From: Chrysaora quinquecirrha
Taxonomy: Eukaryota; Cnidaria; Scyphozoa; Semaeostomeae; Pelagiidae
Reading direction: 5' to 3'
Assembly: GCA_014526335.1 (NCBI GenBank)
Contig: JACTAT010000054.1
Location: forward strand, 124,001-188,000
Length of the DNA stretch: 64,000 nucleotides
A program made the translations under genes and the position numbers. Below the pieces are notes generated by a model, which was not told the origin of the DNA, made no database searches, and saw nothing but the letters and a program-made list of their open reading frames with translations. Shown here piece after piece: positions 34,001-42,985 of the stretch. The number at the start of each line of letters is the position of its first letter. Within the stretch, counting starts at the first letter, position 1.

Positions 34001-37000
34001 TAATGAACTTAATATCGACCTCCCCAGATTCGTATACAACACGTAAATAGACCACAGTGGCATAAGCAGCTTCACTAGCGTCGGAGAATGCATGGAGCTG
34101 AATATCCGATACCTGCTTACCCCTTATAAATAAGCTACGTGGAATACATATTCCTGCAATAGAATTCAATGCGGATACAAGCTCATCGTAACGTTTCCTA
34201 GCATCGCCCTGCAATTCCTCATCCCACGATACTTTCTGCGCACATAGTTGCTGAAAGAGAATCTTTAAGTTAATAGAATAAACGCTAAGACAGCCGAGGG
34301 GGTCAAAGATCTTAGCTGCTATCTTAAGAACAGAACGTTTCGTTGCCTGCAATGATTTAGCAAAAACTGCCAAACTACTTAAATCAAAGAAAAACTCATC
34401 TCGCTCGCTGTCCCAGTTTATTCCAAGCACCTTAGTCATATGCTCGCTGTCACTGGACACTAAACCGACTGAAGACTGCATGAATGATTGCGTGTCTTCC
34501 AAAACATTGCTATTATTCACCTGGGAATGATCATCCATCCCTTCTAACTTACGAATTTCCGTTAGCACTGTTTTATCATTACACTTGAATTTGCGAAGAT
34601 TGAAGCCCCCTTTACTCATAATATCCTTAGCTTTAGAAGCTATCTCTTTCACCTCCTGAGGGGTTTCTCCGCCGCAGGACATATCGTCTGCGTACATACG
34701 CTGTAAAATTTTACAACCTTAGGCTCCTTCTCCTGAAATAAAGACACATGTTTATTAATCGTTGCCCCGAGGATTGAAGGACTGGGCTTCAATCCAAAAG
34801 GCAGACGGCAAAAACGAAACTGCACAATAGAGGGTTCCGGCTTGTTTATGTCATCAAACCATAGGAAACGTAGGAAATCTCTATCAGATTCCCTAATACC
34901 GATTTGGTGAAATGCCTTAGCGACATCTCCCGTAAAACCAATACAATGGGATCTAAAGCGAATTATGGTATCAAAAAGATAAGGCATAAAATTATCTCCA
35001 TGTTCCAAGCAGTCGTTGAGAGATGGCTTGTCGCTGCTTGCTTTAGCACTACCATCGAAGACAATTCTGACCTTTGTAGTGTCGTGATCTTCCCGCACAA
35101 CGCAATGATGCGCTAGATAATGAGCCTGCTCCTGTTTTTCTTGAGGGTTTCAACCCTTTCACCAACCCTTTCAATGATACCAGATTCTAACTGTTCCTTT
35201 ATTATTCCATTGTATTCCTGCAACAGTCCTGGATTAGCAGATAATTTCCTATGCAATGATTTAAGACGCCCTGCACACAAATCATAATTTGTAGGCAACA
35301 ATTCAAGCGAAGAAGAATTAAAAGGTAAACCTACCTCGTATCTTTCACCATTGTGGGTAATTTCTAAGTTCGAATTCACTGTGTTCTTTTCTATGGGTTT
35401 ATCTTCTTCAGCTGTGGCTTCTGTGTCATACAGACCACATGCTTCTTGCTTCCAAAAGTCTCTCAGAGTTGAAATCAATTCTTTGTCCCTTGATTCCTTC
35501 TCAAAATTTTCTCCTGGAAAACCTTCTATAATAAGATTAGTAGATACAAAATTAGCCGTTTCATTAACGTTATCATTGCTACCACTTTTTCCGGATAGAA
35601 TCCAGCCCAATTTGCTCTTAATAGCAATAGGACCAGAGCCACCACCACGTAAGATATCTCCCTGTACAAAATCAAAATAAGAATCAAGACCTATTAACAT
35701 ATCTACGCGTTTACTGCTACCATTGTCAAAGCAGTCAGCCAACTTGAGGCCTTGCAAATAAGGAAAATGCCCTATGTCTACGCGAGGAGAGGGGGGTGCA
35801 GATAACGTTGTGGGTAAGCGCATGTACCGGTATAACCCCACCTTCTACTTCAATGTTTACGGTTACAGAATCAAATTTTATTTTGTTATACTTAGAAGAA
35901 CCAAAAGTGTTGAGATTTATTGACTCAGATGAGTCTACCTTGAGATTCAGATGTTTTTTCAGTTCTTCTGAAACGTAACTTCTCTGGCTTCCGCTGTCAA
36001 AAAGAACTGTTGTCTTCTTGCGTTTTCCTCTATCCTCTCCATACACATATGCTGATGCCGTCATCATTAACACATCACCCTTCGTTTGTACTGATGCATT
36101 TATAGTAGTAGACTCTGGAGCTGTTTGATGAGATGCAGTAGGAGGTTCAACTGATTCAGCAATTTTCTTCTCACAAATGCTCTGGTGATGCTTACCTCCG
36201 CATTTCCTACATTTTCGGTTTCCATAACATGACTTGGCCAAGTGTCCTGGCTTCAAGCAGATGAAACACAGCCTTGCAATTGCTATTTTCTTTTTTCGAT
36301 CTTTGATATCTGTTACATTTGTGCAAGAAAGTGACAAGTGTTCGCCATTACAATACACACAGATTGGAGATTTCTTTGCCTCGTTTGCTATGAATGACTG
36401 AGTAGTGGCTTGAATTGGTTTTGAGAAGTTGTTGCTCTGTCTTTCCTGTTTTTTCTCTGCAACTGTAACCTTTTCTGCAAACTCTTTGACTTCAATTTCA
36501 CTTCAGATAATATCCAAAATTTCTCCGATAGGCCAAACTTCCTGTGTAATTTTTCTAGCCACTTGAGACGTTATTTCTTTGGGCATTCTATTCATAATGA
36601 TTGGAATGAGTAAACTGCCATATTTCTCAGAAGGCATACCCAAAGTCTCTAAGCCTCTCACGTGTACATTTATATTATCGAAAATGTAACGAATCTGCGA
36701 AACTTTCTGATTTGGATACTCTTGTAATTTCAATAACGCCGACATGTGTTCGTTGATTATTTGTTGCTTGTTTCGAAGCGTGATTTTAGAATTTCGATAC
36801 CATGTTCATAATTTTGCTCCGTTAGATCAAGTCCTTCTAGAGCTCGGTATGCTGCCCCATCAAGCAGCGATAGCAAATAACTGAATTTCTGAACTGAAGA
36901 GATACTCAATTTCGATTAACAGCACAATCGAAACTCTGCCAGAATGTAGAAAAACGTTTAATGTCCCCCTTTATCAATATCAGGGCAGCTCTAGGGGTCC

Positions 37001-40000
37001 AACTGTAACCATGTGCGTCTAGGAAATCTCTGAGAAAGGGAGAAATTTTCTGCAAATCTAGGACAGAGAAACCAGGAAAAAGGGTACTTTTTCGGGGGTA
37101 AAATTTTCATCAAATGTTAAATGATAAAATCACTGGAAACCAATAACAACTGCAACATCAGTTATGTGATGATATATGTTTTAAAAACAGGTCTTACATG
37201 CATGTCTGTTGTCTTGTCTGAAAAGTCTAGGGAAATTCTCATGAACTCCCATTTTAAGAAATTTAAAAGTATTTCTCATACCTCTCAAGAATTCTTGCAT
37301 GCAAGGACATTGGTGTTGATGCACAAAAAGGCAATTCTTTCTCCTTCAGAACCACTATTTGCTTAGCTATTGCAGTTGAAAATGGAAAGGTAAATGATTT
37401 GACATAAGAACCAGCAAAAGATTAGAAAGTTACTTATCATAGAAATAATGGAAGTATAATTGCCTGCGTGTCTTCACAACTTTGTACCTACAACAGGCAT
37501 ATGCCAGTGAAAAAGGAAGGATATGTTTCATTGTGCTCTTGAAATGCCAACCAATTCATTTGTTCATAGAACATCAGCATGTACTTGACTACATTTAGCT
37601 TAAGCAAAAGGCTTTAGAAACAAAAAATTTGCTGAATGGTTGGATCACGCACGATTCTTTGTCATCTGTCATAGAATGACACTGCATAAATTTGTTTTAA
37701 CTATTACAAAATATATATGAGCTGTGAATACAACTTGACTGGGCCTCAAATAATTTAAATCAAGCTAGTATTGGTTGCTTTGTTTTGTCAATGGTGGCAT
37801 TCTCTTCTCTGTCAACTGCAAACACTGGTTCGTTAGTATGGCCCGTCGTGTTGTTGGGCCTAAATTGCAGGATGAAATGAACGGTACCAACCTAGGACCA
37901 ATCTTCAGCTCTTGCCTCCTCCTCGCTATCTGTCAGGCTAGCGCCATCATAAAAGCAGTCTGGTCAAAAAATGGAGGAAAAGTAACAGTCGAACCGAAGC
38001 CTTCCAGCCACTGTTCCAGCCTGATAACACAATCAAGCCATGAGGCCATACAGCCATAGGCCAAAAGTTTCGTTTGATTTGACATTTAGCCAATCTCGTT
38101 TCCGAACGTCAAAATGAGGCAGTTCCTATGCCTGTTCCAAAATTTCCCGCCTTCCTCATAGATTTCAGGAGATTTCATTTCACACTTGGTTGGAATTTCG
38201 AATAACTTCATTTCAACTTCCACTTAATATACTCATTTTGGCTGATTTCATCATGCTTCTGCACCTTCTGCATTAAGTTGGATTAAGGTTATAGGTAAGA
38301 GCTTACTTTTAAGTTTGTGGTTATGTTTAGCAAGCCTTGCGTATCTAGTTTATCGCTGTTGAATTTGCCGGTTATTTTGTTTGTTTGGGTTTTATACTGA
38401 ACATTTTGGGCTAGGCCTAAGTAAAAGCAAAAGCTTGGTTCAGGTTGATTTGATTAGGCAGAACAAAAAAATAACTATATGCACTGCCTAAACATTCTTA
38501 CAAATGTTCACCAACTATAGTTAGATTCAACAACAGTGGTTCTTACTTCACTGACTGAGTACTAGATAGATAGCCTTAGGGCCTATTGTTTTGTCAGATG
38601 ATGACATCATACTGTATTGTAAATGTTTGTGAAATTAGTTAGGTATAATTATTTTTCTCGTTAACTGCAAGTACACAGCCATAGTCTTACTAATGGTGTT
38701 ATGTTTAACAGTTTTTTCAATAGATGGTTCTGTTTGCAGATGTAGCATTTTCTATCATACATATTGCTGCAACAGGCAGTTATAATTCATACTTTAGACT
38801 CTATACTGCTTTTTCAGTGATCTTGTAACTCAAGCATCACACATTACCATGTTCCACCACAGGCTTTGTACCCAATAACATGACAAAATTCTTTACAAGA
38901 AGACTGGATTTTCAAAATGAGAGCTCTTATAAGGCAAGAAAACCATGTTAATGTGGGCATTAGGCCTGTGGCATGGATATGTATGTTTGCCAATCACCCT
39001 ACTTGGTAAGTTCTATATTACAGATTTATCAGAGAAATCCTGTAAAAGGGGGCGCTATTTTCTAAATTTGTCAGAGAAAAACCCGTAAAAGGGGTTGTTA
39101 TGTCCATCCAATTTCAGAGATAAGGGTCAACTTGAAAATTTGCCAGACACACATGGTTACACTTGGACCCCTAGAGCTGCCCCGCCGGGTTTCTGATTCA
39201 ACTCCGTCAGGTATTCTTGCTTCTGTTTCATAGCTTGTGAGATAGATCCAAGTCTTGCCAGCACATTTGGCTCCCGAAAAGATCCCGGTTGATCTTGAAT
39301 AATGCTCGATAATTCTGCAATAAGCTTGGTTGCTGCCGCACGATTTCCACCTCTCAGGGCTCGAAGTCTGTTCAAAAGACGTTCTTCTTGTTGCTCCCCG
39401 CTAGAGCTGCTCTGCCCTGACTCCGTTGTCGCCATTCCCAAATTTTCCTGCCTCTCACGTTGGGCGCCAGATATTTGAATGAATTTAGGGTCAGGAATAA
39501 GGCAATAAAAAGGCGACGTTATAAATAAACTGTAATGAACTCATCTATTTACAACACAACCTACATATCTCTTACTTCTAACATTCTGCAAGCTCGTGCT
39601 CGTCTACATGAATTCTAATCTGAGCGTGACTCTTAGGTCAAACTGAAACCTTTACAAGTCAACGTTACATTTGCATCTTACTTTTACTTTTCAATACACG
39701 TGACCTTCACAATATCGATATTTTACTATTACCCTGATATTGTACTATTATCGATACAGTACTATTTCCCTGCGAAGGTGCTAAAAAGGCCCTAGCTTTC
39801 GCTCGCATTGATCGAATCAAATTGAACTGAATTGTTGTCATTGTTCGCTTAAGTTACAGGTTTTGACTTGTAGCATGAATATACTCGTTGAAGTCTCTGA
39901 ACTGATAGGTCGCTAATAACAGGCATTACCTCCCTCGAATTGTTCAGCAACAGCAACATCACAAAACTTCATTAAGCCAACTTTTCTGGATATTTTCAAA

Positions 40001-42639
40001 GTTCTGTCCCTGGCTTTGATTCTTTATTTCTTCTGCAGCATTTACTTCATACACTGCCAATGTTTTCTCTTCATTACTTGTCATTTTCTTTACTATCTAG
40101 GTCTAAAAAACTCGTTTCTATCGGCCATCGGGGCTGCAAAAACCACGTCCACACTCAACCTTAACAATATGACCTGACTAGTTGAGACCCTCCCAAAGTG
40201 TTCGTTGAAGAAACAACAATTCGTTGATTCGCAGGCAGAGACAAACTGCCCTATTTCCAACAATTTTTCGGTTACCTCACGTTAAGCTACTAATACTTTT
40301 AGTTACCCCACCATTTTCTCTTAAGCCTCCACCCAGATCATTAATAATGACCTGTCCCTTATACGTGTTGTTGGACTGTAGACGAGAAAACGTTCAGTTT
40401 TAGTACCCATGATCTCAACTCGATTTACGCAAAGTCATATTTTAATTCTGCAGAAACTCTGCCCGTTGACAAAATTGCCTCCGAAAACCGAAGTTTCAAC
40501 GATCACTGCCAGCCTTGAGGGTCGCCATTTTCTTGCTTTGAGTAGCCAAGGAGAAGTTTATTCATGGGGCTCAAACGAACATGGTTGTCTGGGAATCGGT
40601 GAAGGCGCTACCTGGTAAGGTTTCTTTCTTTCTGCAAAACTCTTTCTAGAATATCTCTGTTTAGTTCTTTAATTTTGTGTTGTCATTAATTCATATTACT
40701 TACTTAAGTCAGTTACTTCAGCGTGCTTTAGTGCTGTTTCTCACTCATCCATCTTGTTGACTCCAATGCATGTAAGGAATCATGGCCACAATAGAATTAG
40801 AATCCGTACTTCGCATAATCGCGTAGCCAGGTGCCTGCGGTTCATCTGATACCACACGAAGAAGTTTTTCTAGGCATATTTTGAAATTTTTTGACATGCT
40901 GTCATATCTTTAAGGTCCTTAGGAAGACTTTTAAACAGACTAGGTCGGCGCCACCTTGAAGTTTTAAGCAAGTTTTTGCATTTTGCTTGATTGCAACATC
41001 GGAATAACACACTCTCGTTAGTAGTGACCACAGTGGGAACAGTAGTCAAAGTATGGAATCACAAGAGATTTCAATAATGTCAACAATGTAATACCATCTA
41101 TATTCCCGAATTTGTAAGCAAAAACCTTACCTTATCAGTAGCTCAACTCACGGCTTTCTCTCGTCATTAAAATCTTTATATTTCTTTGTCTACAGCTCTG
41201 CAGGTATTCAGTCACCCATCCCTGGACTCTCTGGCATGCAAATAACCCAAATCGCCTGTGGCACAGATTACAGCGCCGCGATAACAGTGTATGGAAAACT
41301 TTACACCTGGGGGAAAGGAGAACACGGACAGCTTGGACACGGTATGGCCAGTACAACATAAAGTGTTAGAGAGAAATGCGAATAAACCTTTTCAAACAGG
41401 TCTGGGTCGGCGCGACATTTTTCTGGAAAATGGTAGATATATTGAGTACGTGCAAAGGCCTTGATTGTAGCCGCTTTGCTAGAGGTAGTGCAGCAGATTT
41501 TGAATGGAATCTGTGACTATAAATGTAGAAAAGATCTGTAGAAACTGAAGAAACAAGATGAAGGTAACTCACAAAACAGAAAATGCTTAATTAAATGCCT
41601 CCTACAGCCGAAAAACTGGGACTTGAATCCTTTCTTTCACTTAAACTCTCACTAAACGTGAATTTGAAGCAAAATTTGCTGCAATATCTCGACTACCTGC
41701 AATTCTGGTCTTTGAGCGTGGAGAGGATTCCCTTACTCAACTTGCCTACCATTTTCCAAAAAAATGTTGCGCCGACTCAGACTTCTTTGAAAAGGTCTAT
41801 TGTTAAGATGCAAGCTTAGAATTTCAAACCCTCAAGCCGTAACTCTGTTGGCGGAACATTGAACTTGGCGGGTGAGGGGGACGAATGGTCCCGCTTTCCT
41901 TGTGTCTGTCTCCGCAGTGATCGTTTTTTTGAGGCATGAAATCCCTTTTCCTTGGTGGCTGATACCAATACTGGCAACCCGGGAGATATCTAGACTATTT
42001 ATGCCTGCTGTCAACTCAGGGCCGTAGCAATCTAAGGTGCTGAGGTTTTAAAACTCCCCCTATAATCCATGAAACCCTTGTTTTTGGGTATTGTTTGAAT
42101 GATGGCCTATTATTCCTATTGTTTTAGAGAACAGTTTAGCCCTCCCCCCAAGTGTCCATTGGAGGTTCGATTGAAATGCTTCAAGAATCCAACACATGCT
42201 TTTTTATGAAGAACCTTTTTATAAGGAACCTACATTTAGAAGACCGAAAAATTTTACGTTTGTATCGGATGTTTTCTTGAGAAGTTTTCAGCTTTGCTGA
42301 CATACAAGTCTCTGTATGATAGTCATGACCCTAAATGTGCTAAAATGTGCAGTTAAAATTAAGGCCGTATTGAGGAACTATAAGTTAACTATTAATGAAC
42401 TTATCAAAAGAGGTCCAAAAATAAGGAACTTTAGCAACTAGGCCTTGAGCTACTTTCTTTATAAAAGAATGCGTGTAGCATATCTTCATCAAAATGATGG
42501 GCAGTTTTCTTTCTTCCTTCATAAGGATCAAACGATGACTGCTTTACTCCGAAGTTGGTAGCAGCGTTAAACAACTGCACTGTTGTTGATATTGCTTGTG
42601 GATCTGGAAATGCTCATACACTAGCTGTCACGACAGATG
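27811..42639 (+). CDS. HERC2: HERC2-like giant E3 ligase, N-terminal part only (7 exons)
   Basis: HERC2 is a nuclear/cytoplasmic HECT ubiquitin ligase of about 4,800 residues in human, with three RCC1-like propellers and a C-terminal HECT domain. Seven exons are visible: 27811-28068, 28844-29078 (end uncertain), 30527-30727, 31265-31453, 40454-40614, 41196-41341, 42526-42639. Phases agree at every junction. The first two match the human N-terminal helical region (ARTGIRTMLSFAF, ERAW, ALL.EA...L..LPEA) and the last four match propeller blades of RLD1 (GEVYSWGSNEHG, IACGTDYSAAIT, LYTWGKGEHGQLGHG, DIACGSGNAHTLAVT). The start codon and everything after RLD1 blade 4 are absent: a 500-N gap follows and the next gene begins at 47750, too close for the remaining 12 kb of coding sequence. 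An 8.2-kb BEL/Pao element sits antisense in the intron 31454-40453. A misjoin, a long hidden gap or a truncated paralogue could explain this. Confidence 0.82.
28844..29078 (+). CDS. HERC2: HERC2-like exon abutting a MITE
   Basis: Acceptor TTTGCAG. Encodes LVLLFEIAFQYGSLHQIL, aligned to the human LAILLELAVQRGTLSQML. The 3' end is uncertain: AAC|GTGGGG at 29079 and GGG|GTACTT at 29085 are both phase 0, and both lie at the left terminus of a MITE. The frame stays open far beyond, but that text is MITE sequence. Confidence 0.75.
29081..29440. repeat. 360-bp MITE (GGGGGTACTT ends)
   Basis: Left GGGGGTACTTAGTATAA, then CGTGCCGCCCATATGGG; right GGGCGGCACATCCCCG, then CATGTACCCCCAGG. Same family as 22502 and 30886. 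Confidence 0.8.
29448..29590. repeat. GATAAACAGCGG-family repeat
   Basis: GGAACAGACCGAAACAATAA ... TTTCCGCTGTTTATCGC, the family seen at 23264. Confidence 0.55.
29581..30105. repeat. Pair of diverged direct repeats in a HERC2 intron
   Basis: 29581-29687 and 29998-30105 share ACCCTATTCAT.CTGTACTTTAAT, TTCTTAAGT and TTGAAACACTG.ACAGCA at an offset of about 417 bp. The 168-codon frame starting at 30025 begins within the second copy. Confidence 0.7.
30527..30727 (+). CDS. HERC2: HERC2-like exon before RLD1
   Basis: 67 codons from CATACAG to GAG|GTTAGT. Encodes ECDLQAVCLVILSYLNNLAN, aligned to the human AIDLRQTAVVVMAHLDRLAT just before RLD1. Confidence 0.8.
30825..31225. repeat. Diverged GTGG minisatellite relative
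   Basis: Flanks (30825-30885 and 31095-31225) contain TGGTATTTT, GGGTTATTATGCTTAAT and GTGTGCTGTGG, like the 148-bp array at 5301-5990. A MITE lies inside. Confidence 0.6.
30886..31090. repeat. 205-bp MITE (GGGGGTACTTG end)
   Basis: Left GGGGGGTACTTGACAAGG and CGTGCCGCCCAAGC; right TTGGGCGGCATGTCCCCAGC. Inserted into the minisatellite-like block 30825-31225. Confidence 0.75.
31265..31453 (+). CDS. HERC2: HERC2-like exon: first RLD1 blade
   Basis: 63 codons from TTTTTTTAG to CTG|GTAGGT. Encodes KYGLVFWGG and IKQICLTESIMIILT.CQKMYAF, weakly but collinearly similar to the human GWGLIGWKYY and VTQIACAEKRFLILSRNGRVYT. Confidence 0.72.
31463..31467. repeat. Target site duplication TCGAT (left)
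   Basis: TCGAT directly precedes the left LTR and is repeated at 39715-39719 after the right LTR. A 5-bp duplication is typical for BEL/Pao integrases. Confidence 0.85.
31468..31710 (-). repeat. BEL/Pao 3' LTR (left copy)
   Basis: 243 bp, starting TATTTGAATGTATTTAGGG and ending CTTCACAATA on the plus strand. Identical to the right copy except t versus a at position 11. Confidence 0.95.
31711..31721 (-). promoter_or_regulatory. Probable polypurine tract
   Basis: On the minus strand CTGGGGAGTG directly precedes the 3' LTR, the expected place for the plus-strand primer. Confidence 0.6.
31819..33933 (-). CDS. BEL/Pao RNase H C-terminal part and integrase
   Basis: A 704-codon open frame, the longest intact frame in the window. 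It begins in RNase H (VDSAVTLYWI, NPADMPSRG, LWWEGP), continues with an integrase zinc-binding domain (H-x4-H near residues 282-287, RRCVTC near 317) and a DDE core (VGVDFAGPL, FLSDNAKTF, SPWQGGIWERMV). The C-terminal part has the SRPRRSAA-type basic end of BEL integrases. The upstream polymerase frame joins by a one-base slip in a G3 run near 33935. Confidence 0.93.
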   Translation of the reverse strand: MMAKLVDTVRSVLQDELNMAEPIKTYYWVDSAVTLYWITKNRSWKIFVRRRVDGILALSSREDWCFCPGVLNPADMPSRGKYGKDFSNNPLWWEGPNFLKLPPQEWPKFGEVGNFEESTAIVEEISNPPSITHAMVSSVEQQASLTNIVDTKRFSSKSKLLKTIGWVLRFVNNIKASVRKDNSLQKGETISVDEMEYAERILVKDIQREAFHEELEFIEAKSTKSKKVPLKVNQFNLFVDDHGVLRCRSRLTNASIPESAKRPILLPSNSFYSELVSREAHVQVMHDGVRETLNYTRQKYWILRGRELIKKQVRRCVTCKKLEGLPFKFNVTPELPIERVDDCAPFTHVGVDFAGPLIVKELPGRPERKCYICLFTCATSRGVHLELVESLDLESFIRAFRRFTARRGLPATFLSDNAKTFRAMSKEIRTLLRCPRLNEFLSLKGVQWKFIAERSPWQGGIWERMVRSVKRCLVKIVGRAMLSYFELATILVEIEGVVNARPLTYVHDDVDGVSYPLTPSHMINGRNLFQRPEDRHYEIITTYETLSKRAKYQRYLLSEFSKRWKREYLSGLMEAYKVRQINDKPLISVGDIVILVDDQKKRSFWKLSRVTELIRGKDGNIRIAKVQVPTEKGIKVFTRSIKHLIPVEVSSSLSMQLSDDETKAKQAHKVKDNPGVSVSDPLSSRPRRSAAVVGELSRRINNVS
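33930..34697 (-). pseudogene. BEL/Pao reverse transcriptase C-terminus and RNase H start
   Basis: Opens with MYADDMSCGG, the catalytic YxDD box, and ends with SIPRLELIGQL, the conserved polymerase-RNase H link. LGINWDSERDEF and FDPLGCLSVYS are typical of the thumb region. Separated from its neighbours by one-base slips near 34700 (A4 run) and 33935 (G3 run). Confidence 0.92.
34649..35098 (-). pseudogene. BEL/Pao reverse transcriptase palm/fingers part
   Basis: Contains KVRIVFDGSAKA, GDVAKAFHQIGI (the first catalytic Asp) and FRFCRLPFGLKPSP, the standard BEL RT blocks. The frame is lost just before the YADD box. Confidence 0.92.
35113..35841 (-). pseudogene. BEL/Pao protease end and RT N-terminal part
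   Basis: Contains LKLADCFDNG..VDMLIGLDSYF and GPIAIKSKLGWILSG, the protease-RT linker of BEL elements, then NPGLLQEYNGIIKEQLESGI. It starts after a slip in a C6 run near 35795 and ends at a slip in an A-run near 35140. Confidence 0.9.
35735..36358 (-). pseudogene. BEL/Pao gag zinc knuckles and aspartic protease
   Basis: Two CCHC-type knuckles (CFICLKPGHLAKSC and CRKCGGKHHQSIC) followed by VLFDSGSQRSYVSEEL, the DSG aspartic protease active site. An upstream segment with YCNGEHLSLSC may be a further knuckle. Confidence 0.93.
36503..36990 (-). pseudogene. BEL/Pao gag, part downstream of the nested element
   Basis: Frames between 36503 and 36990 encode the DUF1759-type gag core (GDIKRFSTFWQSF, LLSLLDGAAYRALEGL, VRGLETLG). 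They shift register twice (near 36915 and 36775) by single bases. A TGA at about 36500 follows EILDII in frame. Confidence 0.85.
36991..39174. mobile_element. 2.18-kb non-autonomous DNA element inside BEL gag
   Basis: Ends are inverted repeats: left CTAGGGGTCCAACTGTAACC and right, read inward on the minus strand, CTAGGGGTCCAAGTGTAACC, extending about 35 bp with few mismatches. AGCT flanks both ends (36987-36990 and 39175-39178), and removing the element with one AGCT keeps the gag register. A TA duplication inside CTAG is an alternative. No transposase frame is seen; the longest frame (37775-38059, 94 codons) is unrecognised. Near the right end CCTGTAAAAGGGGG and CCCGTAAAAGGGG form a short subterminal repeat. 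Confidence 0.85.
39157..39441 (-). pseudogene. BEL/Pao gag N-terminus
   Basis: 94 codons from the ATG at 39441, Ser/Gln-rich then helical (LLNRLRALRGGNRAAATKLI), ending where the frame runs into the nested element. The last five residues and stop are encoded by the inserted element's terminal repeat. Confidence 0.8.
39451..39469 (-). promoter_or_regulatory. Primer binding site, tRNA-Lys
   Basis: The minus strand reads TGGCGCCCAACGTGAGAGG two bases after the 5' LTR. TGGCGCCCAACGTG is complementary to the 3' end of tRNA-Lys(CUU), the Lys1,2 type. Confidence 0.88.
39472..39714 (-). repeat. BEL/Pao 5' LTR (right copy)
   Basis: 243 bp, 242 identical to 31468-31710, followed by the TCGAT duplication at 39715-39719. 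Promoter elements within the LTR were not resolved. Confidence 0.95.
40454..40614 (+). CDS. HERC2: HERC2-like exon: RLD1 blade
   Basis: From TCTGCAG to CTG|GTAAGG. Encodes GRHFLALSSQGEVYSWGSNE, the RCC1 blade signature, aligned to the human GHHYLALAATGEVYSWGCGD. Confidence 0.92.
41196..41341 (+). CDS. HERC2: HERC2-like exon: RLD1 blade
   Basis: From GTCTACAG to ACG|GTATGG. Encodes ITQIACGTDYSAAIT and LYTWGKGEHGQLGHG; human HERC2 has VVHIACGSTYSAAIT and LYTWGRGNYGRLGHG. Confidence 0.94.
41381..41801. repeat. 421-bp MITE (AATAGACCTTTT family)
   Basis: Left AATAAACCTTTTCAAACAGG then CTGGGTCGGCGCGACATTTT; right CTACCATTTTCC ... GAAAAGGTCTATT. Second full copy of the 14468 family, in a HERC2-like intron. 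Confidence 0.85.
42193..42475. repeat. Diverged copy of the TA-flanked MITE
   Basis: CACATGCTTTTTTATGAAG on the left and TTTATAAAAGAATGCGTG on the right, with AAGGAACTTTAGCAACTAGG inside; an internally deleted relative of 21665-22068. Confidence 0.7.
42526..42639 (+). CDS. HERC2: HERC2-like exon: RLD1 blade, last visible
   Basis: From CATAAG to ATG|GTAAGC. Encodes VVDIACGSGNAHTLAVTTD, aligned to the human VIDVACGSGDAQTLAVTEN. The expected next exon (QVWSWGDGDYG-like) is not found before or after the gap. Confidence 0.92.
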
Positions 42640-42985
42640 GTAAGCGATACCTAACTAAATTTTTAGTTAAAGCTGCGTAGATATAAAAGGAAAGTATACA
42701 TCTAAATGCTTGTCCAAACTTCGCCAAGACTACACTGGGCTAAGTCCGTTGGTCTGGACAGCTGTTGCTTTTTTTTGAATTCGCACCAGAACGAATGAAG
42801 AACAGCCCCAGTACTTCTTCCCCTTCCCTAAAGGTCTGTGTTGGTACAAAAACCATGTTGTAAATATTGTAAAAATGTAGTAGATTTTGTATACAGAGTA
42901 CAGAGTACAGGGACAAAGTGAACTTCTTTAGGAGGTTCTCTCCCAATAGATAAAATAACTGAGGAGAGAGCACTCCTTTTCTAAG

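Larger units (their letters stand above)
31468..39714 (-). mobile_element. BEL/Pao LTR retrotransposon with nested DNA element
   Basis: A complete 8,247-bp insertion, antisense to the host gene, in the HERC2-like intron. The two 243-bp LTRs differ at one base (position 11), so integration was recent. Order on the minus strand: LTR, tRNA-Lys primer site, gag, CCHC knuckles, aspartic protease, reverse transcriptase, RNase H, integrase, polypurine tract, LTR. The gag-PR-RT-RH-IN order with integrase last, the YADD catalytic box and the LELI/NPAD.PSRG signatures indicate BEL/Pao. Gag is split by a 2.18-kb DNA element. At least six single-base slips, mostly at short homopolymers, and one in-frame TGA break the frame. 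It could move only in trans, unless the slips are sequencing errors. Confidence 0.96.

Noticed and set aside
37775..38059. 94-codon frame inside the 2.18-kb element
   Set aside because: No transposase motif and no homologue recognised; likely chance.
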